Below are positions 15,131-22,173 of a stretch of 45,712 nt of DNA, piece by piece (position 1 is the stretch's first letter; every line of letters begins with the position of its first letter). Made by a program: the position numbers and the translations under genes. The stretch covers positions 1-45,712 of the IMG/VR virus record IMGVR_UViG_3300031507_000010. One strand, 5' to 3'. The stretch comes from a virus. The notes below the pieces were generated by a model that worked only from the letters and a program-made list of their open reading frames with translations, did no database searches and was not told the origin of the DNA.

Positions 15131-15493
15131 ATGACGAACTACACGGCCAAGGAACTGGCAAAGGCTCTGGGTATCGGCCCCCGCACCCGGAAGTTCACGA
15201 TCCAGGACGAGTACGGAATCTCGATCGATGCCGGGCGCACGGAAAGTGTCCTGGCGACTCTGTCCCGGACCGACAAGTCAGACGTCCCCCAGAGAATCCA
15301 CACCGTGGCGTACGCGCTCCTCAAGAGCATCTCCACCGCCCGCATGAACCCGGTCACCTCCCTCCGGCTGACGCTGGACACCTCCGCCTACCAGATCTGC
15401 GCCATCGTGGCCAAGATCGCCAACGAGTGCCCGGAACAGGAGATCGGCGGAATCTGCGACGTGTGGCTTCCGAAGCACCACACCGAGCTGTAA
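15131..15493 (+). CDS. Hypothetical protein (120 residues)
   Basis: Opens [15 protein letters not shown], resembling the first helices of a DNA-binding domain, then beta/alpha segments. It sits between the GntR regulator and the repeat region. ATG is supported by AAGGAGCGGGAC. No family recognised. Confidence 0.65.
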   Translation: MTNYTAKELAKALGIGPRTRKFTIQDEYGISIDAGRTESVLATLSRTDKSDVPQRIHTVAYALLKSISTARMNPVTSLRLTLDTSAYQICAIVAKIANECPEQEIGGICDVWLPKHHTEL

Positions 15494-15515
15494 CCCGAAC
15501 CCAGCCCCACCCAGA

Positions 15516-15545
15516 GCCCCTGCCGGGAACGTTCCCGGCAGGGGC
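15516..15545 (+). terminator. Perfect 30-base palindromic terminator
   Basis: GCCCCTGCCGGGAAC with its exact complement, centred on GAACGTTC, follows the 120-residue gene by 22 bases and is followed by TTCGTCGT. Confidence 0.75.
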
Positions 15546-15560
15546 TTCGTCGTGCCCGCA

Positions 15561-15692
15561 CAGCGGACAGGACAGCGGACAGGACAGCGGACAGGACAGC
15601 GGACAGGACAGCGGACAGGACAGCGGACAGGACAGCGGACAGGACAGCGGACAGGACAGCGGACAGGGACAGCGGACAGGGACAGGACAGCG
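15561..15692 (+). repeat. Tandem 12-bp repeat array (CAGCGGACAGGA)
   Basis: Eight exact copies of the 12-base unit run from 15561 to 15656, followed by three drifting copies with inserted G. GGACAG therefore occurs at 6- or 12-base phase throughout. A 9-bp hairpin (GCGGGACAG/CTGTCCCGC, 15690-15709) follows. The array fills most of the 300-base gap before the Spd-like gene. The same hexamer is enriched in two later coding segments. Such arrays beside transfer genes recall the clt/TRS loci bound by TraB translocases. Confidence 0.85.
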
Positions 15693-15751
15693 GGACAGTC
15701 CTGTCCCGCGAAGGGGGTTGTCCTAGCTGTACCGGTTAGGTTACGGTGTTC

Positions 15752-15770
15752 TGGTATAGCTAATTCAGAC
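15752..15770 (+). promoter_or_regulatory. Variant leader motif TATAGCTAATTCAGAC
   Basis: Shares the TCAGAC flank and AT-rich core with the TTTAATTAAA family and with GTTAAGCTAAATCAGAC at 13818. It is 27 bases before the Spd-like start with a GACGGAGGAAGCG leader between. Confidence 0.45.
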
Positions 15771-15796
15771 GCACCGAGACACCGACGGAGGAAGCG

Positions 15797-16759
15797 ATGA
15801 AGACAGTCACCCGCATGGTCCCGGTGGAGCGGGACGGGAAGCATCACCTCGTTCCGCAGGAGTTCCAGGTGCCCCGGGACTACGACGCGATGGCGCTGAC
15901 CGCTGTGCTCACCGCCGCGTCCCTGGCGGTTGCCGGCGCCATCACCTGGTCCACGGTCGCGATCGGCGGGCTGCTGTCCGGCGTGGCACCCGTGTGGGCC
16001 GCGTACCTGGTGGCCGGAGTGTTCGACCTGGCCTGGATCGTCTGCCTGATCCTGGAGTGGCTGTGCCGGTTCGACCGGGCCCGCGCCGCCCTCCCGGTCG
16101 CCTGCGGGTGGATCGCACTGGCCCTGTCCGTGTGCCTGATCACCCTTCACGGGGCCTCCAACGGGGGCACGGCGCTGATGGCCGGGACCGTGGACTGGTC
16201 GGGCCGGGGCACGGTCCTCGGGGCCTGCGGAGGGGCTGTGTCGGTCATCGCCAAGGGCATGGCGACCGTGGTCATGCGGCACACGTCGGTGGCCATGGAC
16301 CCGGCGTCCGAGGCCTGGCTGAGCGCGGAGCGCGCGGAGGTGAACGCCACGCTGGCGGTCACCGCGGCCCGGCGCCAGCTCACCCGCACCCAGTCCCGCA
16401 TCGCGACCGAGACGCTGGCCCTGTCCGCCCCGGTCCAGGACAGCAGGACCGAAGTTGTTCGGACTGTCCCGACCGAACAGGACAACTTGTCCGCTGTCCC
16501 TGTCCTGTCTCAGGACAGTCCTGCGGACAACGGACAGGACAGGACAGTTCTCCCCCGGACAGTCCGGGACAACACCGCTGACCTGTCCGGACGGCTGTCC
16601 CAGCGGGCGTTCGTCCGGGGGCTCCTGTCCGCCGATCCCGGACTGTCCGACACCGACCTGTCCTCCGCTGTCCGCTCCGAGTACGGAGCGGACACGAAGG
16701 CGGACAGCATCCGCAAGGCGATCCAGCGAGCCCGGGGCGACCTGTCCCAGGCCGTGTGA
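15797..16759 (+). CDS. Spd-like multi-pass membrane protein
   Basis: Of 320 residues, about 35-150 contain four hydrophobic spans ([16 protein letters not shown], the [15 protein letters not shown] segment, and two more). The cytosolic C-terminus is charged and ends in an [10 protein letters not shown] helix-turn-helix-like domain (about 270-315). Membrane proteins of this shape occur in the spread (spd) gene sets of Streptomyces conjugative plasmids. The linker DNA 16430-16700 is crowded with GGACAG/CTGTCC. Confidence 0.6.
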   Translation: MKTVTRMVPVERDGKHHLVPQEFQVPRDYDAMALTAVLTAASLAVAGAITWSTVAIGGLLSGVAPVWAAYLVAGVFDLAWIVCLILEWLCRFDRARAALPVACGWIALALSVCLITLHGASNGGTALMAGTVDWSGRGTVLGACGGAVSVIAKGMATVVMRHTSVAMDPASEAWLSAERAEVNATLAVTAARRQLTRTQSRIATETLALSAPVQDSRTEVVRTVPTEQDNLSAVPVLSQDSPADNGQDRTVLPRTVRDNTADLSGRLSQRAFVRGLLSADPGLSDTDLSSAVRSEYGADTKADSIRKAIQRARGDLSQAV

Positions 16760-16784
16760 ACCGACAACCGAAAGAGGAACCGAG

Positions 16785-16916
16785 ATGAGTTACGAAGCCC
16801 GCCCCTGCACCGCCTGCGGCGGATCCAAGGGCCGCACCGAGACCACGTCCAGCGGGGGCAAGACCGTCCAGGTCTGGCGCCCGTGCTCCGGCTGCGGAGG
16901 TAAGGGCGTCCGCTAG
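16785..16916 (+). CDS. DnaJ-type mini zinc-finger protein (43 residues)
   Basis: Two C-x-x-C-G-G modules (C-T-A-C-G-G-S-K-G and C-S-G-C-G-G-K-G) are separated by about 25 residues, the layout of half a DnaJ cysteine-rich domain. Similar tiny proteins are common in transfer regions of Streptomyces integrative elements and in actinophages. Start at ATG 16785 after AAAGAGGAACCGAG. Confidence 0.7.
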   Translation: MSYEARPCTACGGSKGRTETTSSGGKTVQVWRPCSGCGGKGVR

Positions 16917-17010
16917 ACCCCCAGCGCTTCCCCGGACCCGGTCCGGCACCCGCGTCACGGCGGAGGAGCGCACGTAGCAGACGGAAACGACCGACCCGAC
17001 GGAGGAAGAG

Positions 17011-17322
17011 ATGAACGGCACCCTCGGATGGACCGCGTACGCGGCGGTGAACACAGCGGCCGGCGCGGTGGCAGCGGAAGGCCTGTCCCCGGCGCTGGTG
17101 GCGGGGCTGGGGCCGGTGGCAGCGGCCACGGTGACGCTGGTGGCAGGCACGAAGGCGCTGCTGGACCTCAGCGCCGCGTACGGCCCTGTACCGGCCGTTC
17201 TCGCACCCGCCCTGGTCCAGGTCACCGCGCTGCTGGGAAGCGGCCACAGCAGCGCTCCGGCAGCCGCATCGGTTGCCCTGGCCGTGCTCGCGCAGTCCGC
17301 CCGGAAGGTGTCCCGCTCATGA
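17011..17322 (+). CDS. Small Ala-rich membrane protein, Spd-like
   Basis: This 103-residue protein is dominated by Ala/Val/Leu/Gly with two or three potential membrane spans. ATG follows GACGGAGGAAGAG. The stop overlaps the next ATG. By position and composition it belongs with the spd-type set; exact role unknown. Confidence 0.6.
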   Translation: MNGTLGWTAYAAVNTAAGAVAAEGLSPALVAGLGPVAAATVTLVAGTKALLDLSAAYGPVPAVLAPALVQVTALLGSGHSSAPAAASVALAVLAQSARKVSRS

Positions 17323-17465
17323 GCATCGCCTTCGTCTGGCCGCTGTTCATGGCCATTGCCCTGATCGGGATCCGGACCCAGCGCCCTACCCCGTCCGGCC
17401 CGGCTTTCACCGCGGCCGTCTTCGCCCTCGGCGCCCTGTCCGGGGCGCTCGCCGTACTGAACTGA
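17319..17465 (+). CDS. 48-residue two-span membrane protein
   Basis: Two hydrophobic segments (F-V-W-P-L-F-M-A-I-A-L-I-G-I and the F-T-A-A-V-F-A-L-G-A-L-S-G-A-L segment) are separated by a basic turn. Coupled to the previous gene (ATGA) and followed by an AAAGGAGGAACGG leader for the next gene. Confidence 0.6.
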   Translation: MSIAFVWPLFMAIALIGIRTQRPTPSGPAFTAAVFALGALSGALAVLN

Positions 17466-17479
17466 AAGGAGGAACGGTC

Positions 17480-17974
17480 ATGAATTACGTATCTCTCGGA
17501 GGCCTGGCCGTAGGTCTCTCCATCATCGCCGGGCACATCACGCTGTGGGTAATGGGCGGAAAAGGGCGGGGGTGGCGGGGGCTGGTTCTCCCGTTCGTTC
17601 CTATCTTCCTTTTCGGGATGATGCTCACCCTTTCCGCAGGTGGGGTCCTGGGGTGGCTCGCACACATTTCCCTGTGGGGGTCCAACCAGGTCGGGGACCT
17701 GTCCCTGAAATACGGAGTCGGCAGCGGAACGCAGCGCGTTACCCGCTCCGTCTCCCTGGTGCTCACCCCGGCCGGCCACATGGTCGTGCTGGTGGCCACC
17801 GTGGTGCTGGTCCTGGTCTTCCTGCGGTCCAAGAAGATCAGCCGGGTCAGGGTCTCGCTGTACTTCGTCAGCGGCACGTGCCTGGCCCTGTCCTCGGGCG
17901 TGGCCGGGTTCGTCGCCACGGGGATGGCCCCGGGAGTGAACAGCCTGGGCGGCCTGGTGGCCGGGGTCGTATAG
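17480..17974 (+). CDS. Membrane protein with about four spans
   Basis: This 164-residue protein has hydrophobic spans at about 5-26, 33-58, 95-117 and 125-150. It completes a run of four small membrane or zinc proteins before the FtsK-like gene. A supporting role in DNA transfer or membrane anchoring is inferred only from context. Confidence 0.6.
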   Translation: MNYVSLGGLAVGLSIIAGHITLWVMGGKGRGWRGLVLPFVPIFLFGMMLTLSAGGVLGWLAHISLWGSNQVGDLSLKYGVGSGTQRVTRSVSLVLTPAGHMVVLVATVVLVLVFLRSKKISRVRVSLYFVSGTCLALSSGVAGFVATGMAPGVNSLGGLVAGVV

Positions 17975-17975
17975 C

Positions 17976-18072
17976 CGTTCGTTCGGTGTTCGTTCGGCCC
18001 CGGAAAGACCCTCCGGGGCCGTTCGGCGGTAGCCGACCTGGGCGAACGCACCGAACGAACACCGAACGAACG
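17976..18072. promoter_or_regulatory. 22-bp perfect inverted repeat upstream of the FtsK/TraB-like gene
   Basis: Arms 17976-17997 and 18051-18072 are exact inverted copies; each arm is itself a doublet of GTTCGTTCGG-type repeats. Between them CCCCGGA/TCCGGGG forms a terminator-like hairpin (17998-18018). The position, 45 bases before the translocase start, fits an operator, perhaps for the GntR protein, combined with an attenuator. Confidence 0.6.
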
Positions 18073-18116
18073 CTCCACCGAACAGAGCCGAACAGTGACC
18101 GGAAAGGAAGAGGATC

Positions 18117-19877
18117 ATGGACTACGGGACATCCACAGCGGTTCCGGCGCAGCCGGTCACCGAGCAGCAGCCGGACAGCGGGATCAGCGCGGGAGGGGTG
18201 TTCACCCTCGTTGTCGCGGTCGGTATCGCGGTGGCAGTGAAGTGGACCGGGCGCCGGGGGAAGACCGCTGCACCAGCCCAGACGAAGCAGGGAAAGAAGC
18301 ACCGGAAGGACTCCGGAAGCGCTCCGGAAGAGCTCCCGGTCGTCGGAATGGAGCAGCTGCGGGGGGAATCCCCGGCCCCGGTCCCAGTCCTGGAAAAGGA
18401 CGCGTATTCCCCTGCGGAGTCCTCCACCGGAAAGGGGCGGGAACTCCTCAGCGCCCCGACAATGAAGCTGCTCTCGCACAAGCTCGGTATCCCGTACGAA
18501 CTGGCGCAGCGTCTCCAGAAGAACGCCTGGACGGACATGTGCCGTAATCGGGGGCTGTCCGGACTGGAACGCGGAGAGGTGGAGAAGACGCCTTACGGCG
18601 TGGCCGTGCACGTCCAGTTCCGGGGGCGCCTGGACTTCGCCGCCGTACAGCGGGGCGTGGACCAGATAGAGACCGGTCTGGACGTGATCCCCGGGACGAT
18701 CCGCCTGCGCAAGGGGGCCACCGCCGGCCGCGGCATCGTGGACGTACGGCTGAGGGACCCGCTGGAAGGCGGGGTGCCGTGGGAGGCCCCGGCCGTCCCG
18801 GTGCGTCTGGCGCACCCGCTGAAGCTGGCGGTGACCGCGTTCGGGGACACAGTGGAGGTGAGCCTGAAGCAGCGCGTCGGGGTGTTCGGTACCTCCGGTT
18901 CCGGGAAGTCGTGCGTGCAGCGGCTGATCGGGGCGCACGTCGCGGCTGCGATCGATGCCGAGCTGGACGTCTGGGACTTCAAGCACGGGGTGGAAGCCCA
19001 GCACTACGCGGGCAAGGCGCACCGGGTGACTTCGATTGATGCGGCTGTGTCCCGGCTGGACTGGCTGCTGGACACCGAGTTCCCCCGGCGCGCGGCGAAG
19101 ATGAAGGCGCGGGGCGTGTCCGAATGGGTGGAGACCCCATGGGATCCGGCGCTGGTCATCGTGGTCGATGAGGGCAATGTCCTGGTCCGCGACTTCGGGG
19201 AGTGGCGCGAGGAAGCGGAGGAAGAGGGAGGGAAGCCGGGCGCGAAGGGCGCCCCGCTGAAGCGGCTGTTCACCGCCGTGGAACAGGGCCGGGCACTGGG
19301 GGTGTACTGGGTGTGGGCCACCCAGTACCCGAAGGCCGCTTCGCTCCCGACCGAGATCCGGTCCCAGCTCAACGCCACGGTGTGCATGAAGCTGCGCACC
19401 GACGGAGAGGCCCGCGTGGTCTTCGGTGATGACGACGTGTCCGCCGGCTGGGCCCCGCAGGATCTGTACGGCCCCGGCTGGCTGCTGGTCCAGGACGACA
19501 CGCACACCGAACCGGTGGACGCGAAGGCTGTCTGGCTGTCCGTGGACAGTTTCCGGTCTGTCCGGTCCAGCGGGACAGTCCAGGACAGGACACCTCTGCC
19601 GTCCAGGACAGCGGGACAGTCCCTGTCCGCCGACTGTCCTGTCCCGTCTCCTGTCCTGTCCGCTGTCCCGGACAGGACAGCGTCCACGGTGTCCCTGGAC
19701 ATCTGGACTGTCCTGTTGATGTCCGAGGACAGCCTGTCCCTGTCCGAGCTGGCGGATAGGACAGGCCGGGCGAAGTCCTCGGTCCACGGCGCCCTGGCGA
19801 AGATGCTGGAGAAGAGCGAGGTGGTCCGGGACGGGGACAACTACCGGATCCGGGTAGCGGACACCGACTGCGGGTGA
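18117..19877 (+). CDS. FtsK/SpoIIIE-TraB-like DNA translocase
   Basis: This 586-residue protein has one N-terminal membrane span (about 24-42), a linker, and a motor domain with Walker A G-T-S-G-S-G-K-S (258-265), Walker B L-V-I-V-V-D-E-G (346-353) and W-A-T-Q-Y-P-K-A-A-S-L-P-T-E-I-R (400-415), all typical of the TraB/TraSA type. A Ser/Thr-rich linker (about 475-525) leads to a C-terminal winged helix (about 527-577), where FtsK and TraB carry their sequence-reading domain. TraB moves double-stranded plasmid DNA between Streptomyces hyphae. The linker DNA is saturated with GGACAG/CTGTCC. Confidence 0.85.
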   Translation: MDYGTSTAVPAQPVTEQQPDSGISAGGVFTLVVAVGIAVAVKWTGRRGKTAAPAQTKQGKKHRKDSGSAPEELPVVGMEQLRGESPAPVPVLEKDAYSPAESSTGKGRELLSAPTMKLLSHKLGIPYELAQRLQKNAWTDMCRNRGLSGLERGEVEKTPYGVAVHVQFRGRLDFAAVQRGVDQIETGLDVIPGTIRLRKGATAGRGIVDVRLRDPLEGGVPWEAPAVPVRLAHPLKLAVTAFGDTVEVSLKQRVGVFGTSGSGKSCVQRLIGAHVAAAIDAELDVWDFKHGVEAQHYAGKAHRVTSIDAAVSRLDWLLDTEFPRRAAKMKARGVSEWVETPWDPALVIVVDEGNVLVRDFGEWREEAEEEGGKPGAKGAPLKRLFTAVEQGRALGVYWVWATQYPKAASLPTEIRSQLNATVCMKLRTDGEARVVFGDDDVSAGWAPQDLYGPGWLLVQDDTHTEPVDAKAVWLSVDSFRSVRSSGTVQDRTPLPSRTAGQSLSADCPVPSPVLSAVPDRTASTVSLDIWTVLLMSEDSLSLSELADRTGRAKSSVHGALAKMLEKSEVVRDGDNYRIRVADTDCG

Positions 19878-19904
19878 GGGGTTGCGGCCGGCCCCTGTCT
19901 CTGC

Positions 19905-19914
19905 TTTAATTAAA
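19905..19914 (+). promoter_or_regulatory. AT-rich leader motif TTTAATTAAA
   Basis: Follows TGTCTCTGC and precedes TCAGACGGAGG. Unlike other copies, a folded 59-base segment lies between it and the next gene. Confidence 0.55.
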
Positions 19915-19920
19915 TCAGAC

Positions 19921-19979
19921 GGAGGGCGGGACGAGAGACCAAGGTCTCGACCGGGCAACCGGGGTCGCAACCGCCCTCC
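19921..19979 (+). ncRNA. Three-way-junction-like structured leader
   Basis: GGAGGGCGG (19921-19929) pairs perfectly with CCGCCCTCC (19971-19979) and encloses two hairpins: GAGAC-CAAG-GTCTC and CCGG-GCAA-CCGG, the latter with a GNRA tetraloop. It lies in the 5' leader of the gene at 20014. The GGAGG is buried in the outer stem and has no start codon near it. It could be a regulatory or stability element; no known riboswitch class is recognised. Confidence 0.55.
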
Positions 19980-20013
19980 GCCACAGACACCGGATCCACG
20001 ACGGAGGAACAGC

Positions 20014-20274
20014 ATGAGCGACGGAGTCTGGATCCTTGAGAAGGGGATCATCCAGGAGGGCGGAGAGGTCCTCGGGGTCTGGACCGGCCCGAACGCCAAG
20101 GACGCGGCTGTTGCCCGCTTCGATCAGATCGTATGGACCGTGAACAGCGACCCGAACGAGATCGACCGGGGTGACGGGGGACCGGGAAGCGAACGGGGCA
20201 CCGCGTACGCCTGCGGCCGACACGAGTGGCTGTACCTGGGTTACTACGAGAACGGCTGGACCAAGGGCAACTGA
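20014..20274 (+). CDS. Hypothetical protein (86 residues)
   Basis: Start ATG 20014 follows GACGGAGGAACAGC. The protein has a beta-rich opening (V-W-I-L-E-K-G-I-I-Q) and a C-terminal Y-L-G-Y-Y-E-N-G-W. No motif recognised. It is the first gene after the structured leader. Confidence 0.65.
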   Translation: MSDGVWILEKGIIQEGGEVLGVWTGPNAKDAAVARFDQIVWTVNSDPNEIDRGDGGPGSERGTAYACGRHEWLYLGYYENGWTKGN

Positions 20275-20315
20275 CCGCACCACCCGACCGAGGAACGAAC
20301 GAGAGGAACAGTCCC

Positions 20316-20477
20316 ATGTGGAACCCCTTCAAGCGCACCGACTCCTACAGCTACGCCAGCCGGAGCAAGGCAACGGCCCAGTGGAAGGCCGGCACCGCGG
20401 CCCGGTCCGCCGGCCACTGGAAGAACCTGAAGAAGAACGCGGCCAAGGGCCAGGCCTGGTCCGACCGCCAGCGCTGA
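20316..20477 (+). CDS. Small basic protein (53 residues)
   Basis: MWNPFKRTDSYSY is followed by Lys/Ala/Arg-rich sequence with net positive charge; start supported by AGAGGAACAGTCCC. The 3' end (G-A-C-C-G-C-C-A-G-C-G-C-T-G-A) is repeated at the end of the next gene. Function unknown. Confidence 0.55.
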   Translation: MWNPFKRTDSYSYASRSKATAQWKAGTAARSAGHWKNLKKNAAKGQAWSDRQR

Positions 20478-20522
20478 TCCACCGACCGTAAGCAGACCGG
20501 AAACGATCCTAAGGAGAAGACA

Positions 20523-20669
20523 ATGTCTGACGCGAACGCGCTCGACGCCGCCTCGCAGCAGGTCCGCCACGCCGAACCGGTCAAGCAGCACACCACCGCC
20601 ACGCCACCGCCCCGGGTGGAGAACCCCCAGCCCGGCACGACCATCGACGAATACGACCGCCAGCGCTGA
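20523..20669 (+). CDS. Small hydrophilic protein (48 residues)
   Basis: ATG 20523 follows TAAGGAGAAGACA, a good ribosome site. The product (MSDANALDAA...) is rich in Ala, Gln and Pro and ends D-E-Y-D-R-Q-R, the last residues matching the end of the preceding gene. A terminator follows 13 bases later. Confidence 0.55.
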   Translation: MSDANALDAASQQVRHAEPVKQHTTATPPPRVENPQPGTTIDEYDRQR

Positions 20670-20681
20670 TCCCCGACCCTG

Positions 20682-20710
20682 GAACCCCCGCCTGAATCAG
20701 GCGGGGGTTC
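20682..20710 (+). terminator. Hairpin terminator
   Basis: GAACCCCCGCCTGA pairs with TCAGGCGGGGGTTC, followed by TGTGTTG. It separates the 48-residue gene from the next leader motif. Confidence 0.75.
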
Positions 20711-20737
20711 TGTGTTGCGCGCCGCGCCGGTCTATGG

Positions 20738-20747
20738 TTTAATTAAA
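20738..20747 (+). promoter_or_regulatory. AT-rich leader motif TTTAATTAAA
   Basis: Preceded by GGTCTATGG and followed by TCAGACGGAGAGAGCAGC; 36 bases before ATG 20783. Downstream leader nearly identical to the one at 15086. Confidence 0.55.
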
Positions 20748-20782
20748 TCAGACGGAGAGAGCAGCGGACAAAGGAGCGGGAC

Positions 20783-21196
20783 ATGAGCAAGATCTACGAG
20801 CGGACCGAGAACGGCGTCACCGCCCCGGTCAGTGTCCGTGACGCTCTGGCCGAGGTGAACCACGCGATGATGGCCGGCAAGGGTGACGTACGGGAGATGT
20901 CCTCGGGCCGTGGCCGGCACAGCATCGAGTACAGGGACGGCCGCTCGGTCAAGCTCACCGAGGTGGACGCGCCGGCTTCGATCGAACCCCGCCAGTGGCG
21001 CGGTACGCACTCGAACTTCTCCCACTTGCACCGATTCGGTTCGGACCGCCGCGCTCTCTGCAACCGACGGATCCACCCCGCGTACTGCACCGAGAACGAC
21101 AAGCCGACCGAGTTCCTGTCCAAGTCCGAGGTACTGAGCAGCGAGTACGCGGACCTGCACAGCTTCTGCCCCCGCTGCGACGCGGTGGACCAGTGA
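20783..21196 (+). CDS. Hypothetical protein with scattered Cys/His (137 residues)
   Basis: The C-terminal half has C-N-R-R-I-H, A-Y-C and F-C-P-R-C-D, a possible single zinc site (...L-C-N-R...C-P-R-C). The N-terminal half is mixed alpha/beta. Start decided by AAGGAGCGGGAC. It resembles the next gene's gene product in having cysteines and a late R/Y-rich region but no clear homology. Confidence 0.65.
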   Translation: MSKIYERTENGVTAPVSVRDALAEVNHAMMAGKGDVREMSSGRGRHSIEYRDGRSVKLTEVDAPASIEPRQWRGTHSNFSHLHRFGSDRRALCNRRIHPAYCTENDKPTEFLSKSEVLSSEYADLHSFCPRCDAVDQ

Positions 21197-21238
21197 GCAG
21201 GGGCCGCGTGCCCGACCGACACGAAAATGGAGAAGCTC

Positions 21239-21520
21239 ATGAATGACAAACGCGACAAGCACGGGTTCCCGGTGCACCGGATCGCGTGCGCGCGGGCGAA
21301 CCTCCACCGCAGGCACTGGGTGGTGGAGGTTCGCAGGGCCAACTACTCGGCCTTCAACGGCGGCCGGCGGACACCCTCGGCCTACTCGCAGCTCCACTGC
21401 ACCGCGTGCGGGGCCGTCTGGCGCACAAAGGCCGCTTACGTGGACCAGGTACCCGACGCGGACCAGGAGAAGAACGTCAGCCCGTACGGGCTGGACACCC
21501 TCCGCATGTCGCTGGACTGA
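21239..21520 (+). CDS. Hypothetical protein with C-x-x-C motif (93 residues)
   Basis: ATG 21239 has GGAGA at correct spacing; an in-frame ATG at 21227 overlaps that site and is less likely. Basic, with H-R-R-H-W-V-V-E-V-R-R and L-H-C-T-A-C-G-A-V-W, a half zinc ribbon. Function unknown. Confidence 0.6.
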   Translation: MNDKRDKHGFPVHRIACARANLHRRHWVVEVRRANYSAFNGGRRTPSAYSQLHCTACGAVWRTKAAYVDQVPDADQEKNVSPYGLDTLRMSLD

Positions 21521-21536
21521 CCGGCCCGGTCTGTGG

Positions 21537-21546
21537 TTTAATTAAT
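21537..21546 (+). promoter_or_regulatory. AT-rich leader motif TTTAATTAAT
   Basis: Preceded by GGTCTGTGG, as at 13129 and 20738; followed by TCAGCAGGACAG. It is 37 bases before ATG 21584. Confidence 0.5.
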
Positions 21547-21583
21547 TCAGCAGGACAGCACCGGACAGACGACGGAGGACCCG

Positions 21584-21943
21584 ATGAACGCCAGCAGCCG
21601 CACGAACCGCCGGACGATCGCAGCCCGCAGCGCGGCCACCCGCACCACCCGCCGCGCCGTCAAGGCCGTGGCCACCGGGGCCCCGCAGCCGGCGAAGACG
21701 CACATGATCGCGGCCGGGATCGACGCGGCCACCGCGAAGCGGTTCGCCGGAGCGTTCAGCACGAAGGTCGCCCCGACCGCCACGGGCGAGACGACGATCA
21801 AGCTCAAGGGTCGCCGCACGAAGCTGGTCCCGGTCAAGCTGTACGACCTGGCCACCTTCACCGCCCGGCTGTCCGTGTACCGCCCGAAGGACCTCACCGC
21901 TGCCGGGATCTTCGCCCGTGCGGCCCACCGCCTCGCTGCCTGA
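21584..21943 (+). CDS. Basic Ala/Thr-rich protein, possible DNA-binding (119 residues)
   Basis: The first ~30 residues are very Arg-rich (T-N-R-R-T-I-A-A-R-S-A-A-T-R-T-T-R-R), followed by a more ordered domain with V-P-V-K-L-Y-D-L. Net charge is strongly positive, so nucleic acid binding is plausible. Start after GACGGAGGACCCG. Confidence 0.6.
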   Translation: MNASSRTNRRTIAARSAATRTTRRAVKAVATGAPQPAKTHMIAAGIDAATAKRFAGAFSTKVAPTATGETTIKLKGRRTKLVPVKLYDLATFTARLSVYRPKDLTAAGIFARAAHRLAA

Positions 21944-21957
21944 ACGGAGATCAGACC

Positions 21958-22098
21958 ATGACCGGTTTCGCCATCATCCTCTACCTGACCATCGGGGTCT
22001 GTACCGGTATCGCCCTGAGCCGCTACCCGCTGTGGTTCCGGCTGATCGTCGCCTGCTCCGCCTGCGCGCTGCTCTCGCTGGTCTTCCCGGCCCTGTAA
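21958..22098 (+). CDS. 46-residue membrane protein
   Basis: Two hydrophobic spans (F-A-I-I-L-Y-L-T-I-G-V-C-T-G-I-A-L and L-I-V-A-C-S-A-C-A-L-L-S-L-V-F) are joined by a short loop. Start ATG 21958 after GGAGATCAGACC. Function unknown. Confidence 0.6.
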   Translation: MTGFAIILYLTIGVCTGIALSRYPLWFRLIVACSACALLSLVFPAL

Positions 22099-22109
22099 TC
22101 CCGGTCCCG

Positions 22110-22134
22110 CCCCGGTCTCTGCAAGGGACCGGGG
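22110..22134 (+). terminator. Hairpin terminator
   Basis: CCCCGGTC pairs with GACCGGGG around a 9-base loop, 11 bases after the preceding stop. Confidence 0.65.
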
Positions 22135-22140
22135 TGGTGC

Positions 22141-22150
22141 TTTAATCAAA
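22141..22150 (+). promoter_or_regulatory. AT-rich leader motif TTTAATCAAA
   Basis: Variant of the TTTAATTAAA family directly after a terminator, followed by CTGACAACGGACGGAGG; 23 bases before ATG 22174. Confidence 0.5.
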
Positions 22151-22173
22151 CTGACAACGGACGGAGGACGGAC

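Noticed and set aside
15561-15692. CRISPR array
   Set aside because: The 12-bp unit repeats head to tail with no spacers and no cas genes.
19921-19979. Hammerhead or other known self-cleaving ribozyme
   Set aside because: Three-way shape but no CUGAUGA/GAAA core or other recognised catalytic sequence.
17868-20099. 743-codon minus-strand open frame opposite the translocase
   Set aside because: Low-complexity Arg/Pro/Gly translation crossing several real genes and hairpins; shadow.
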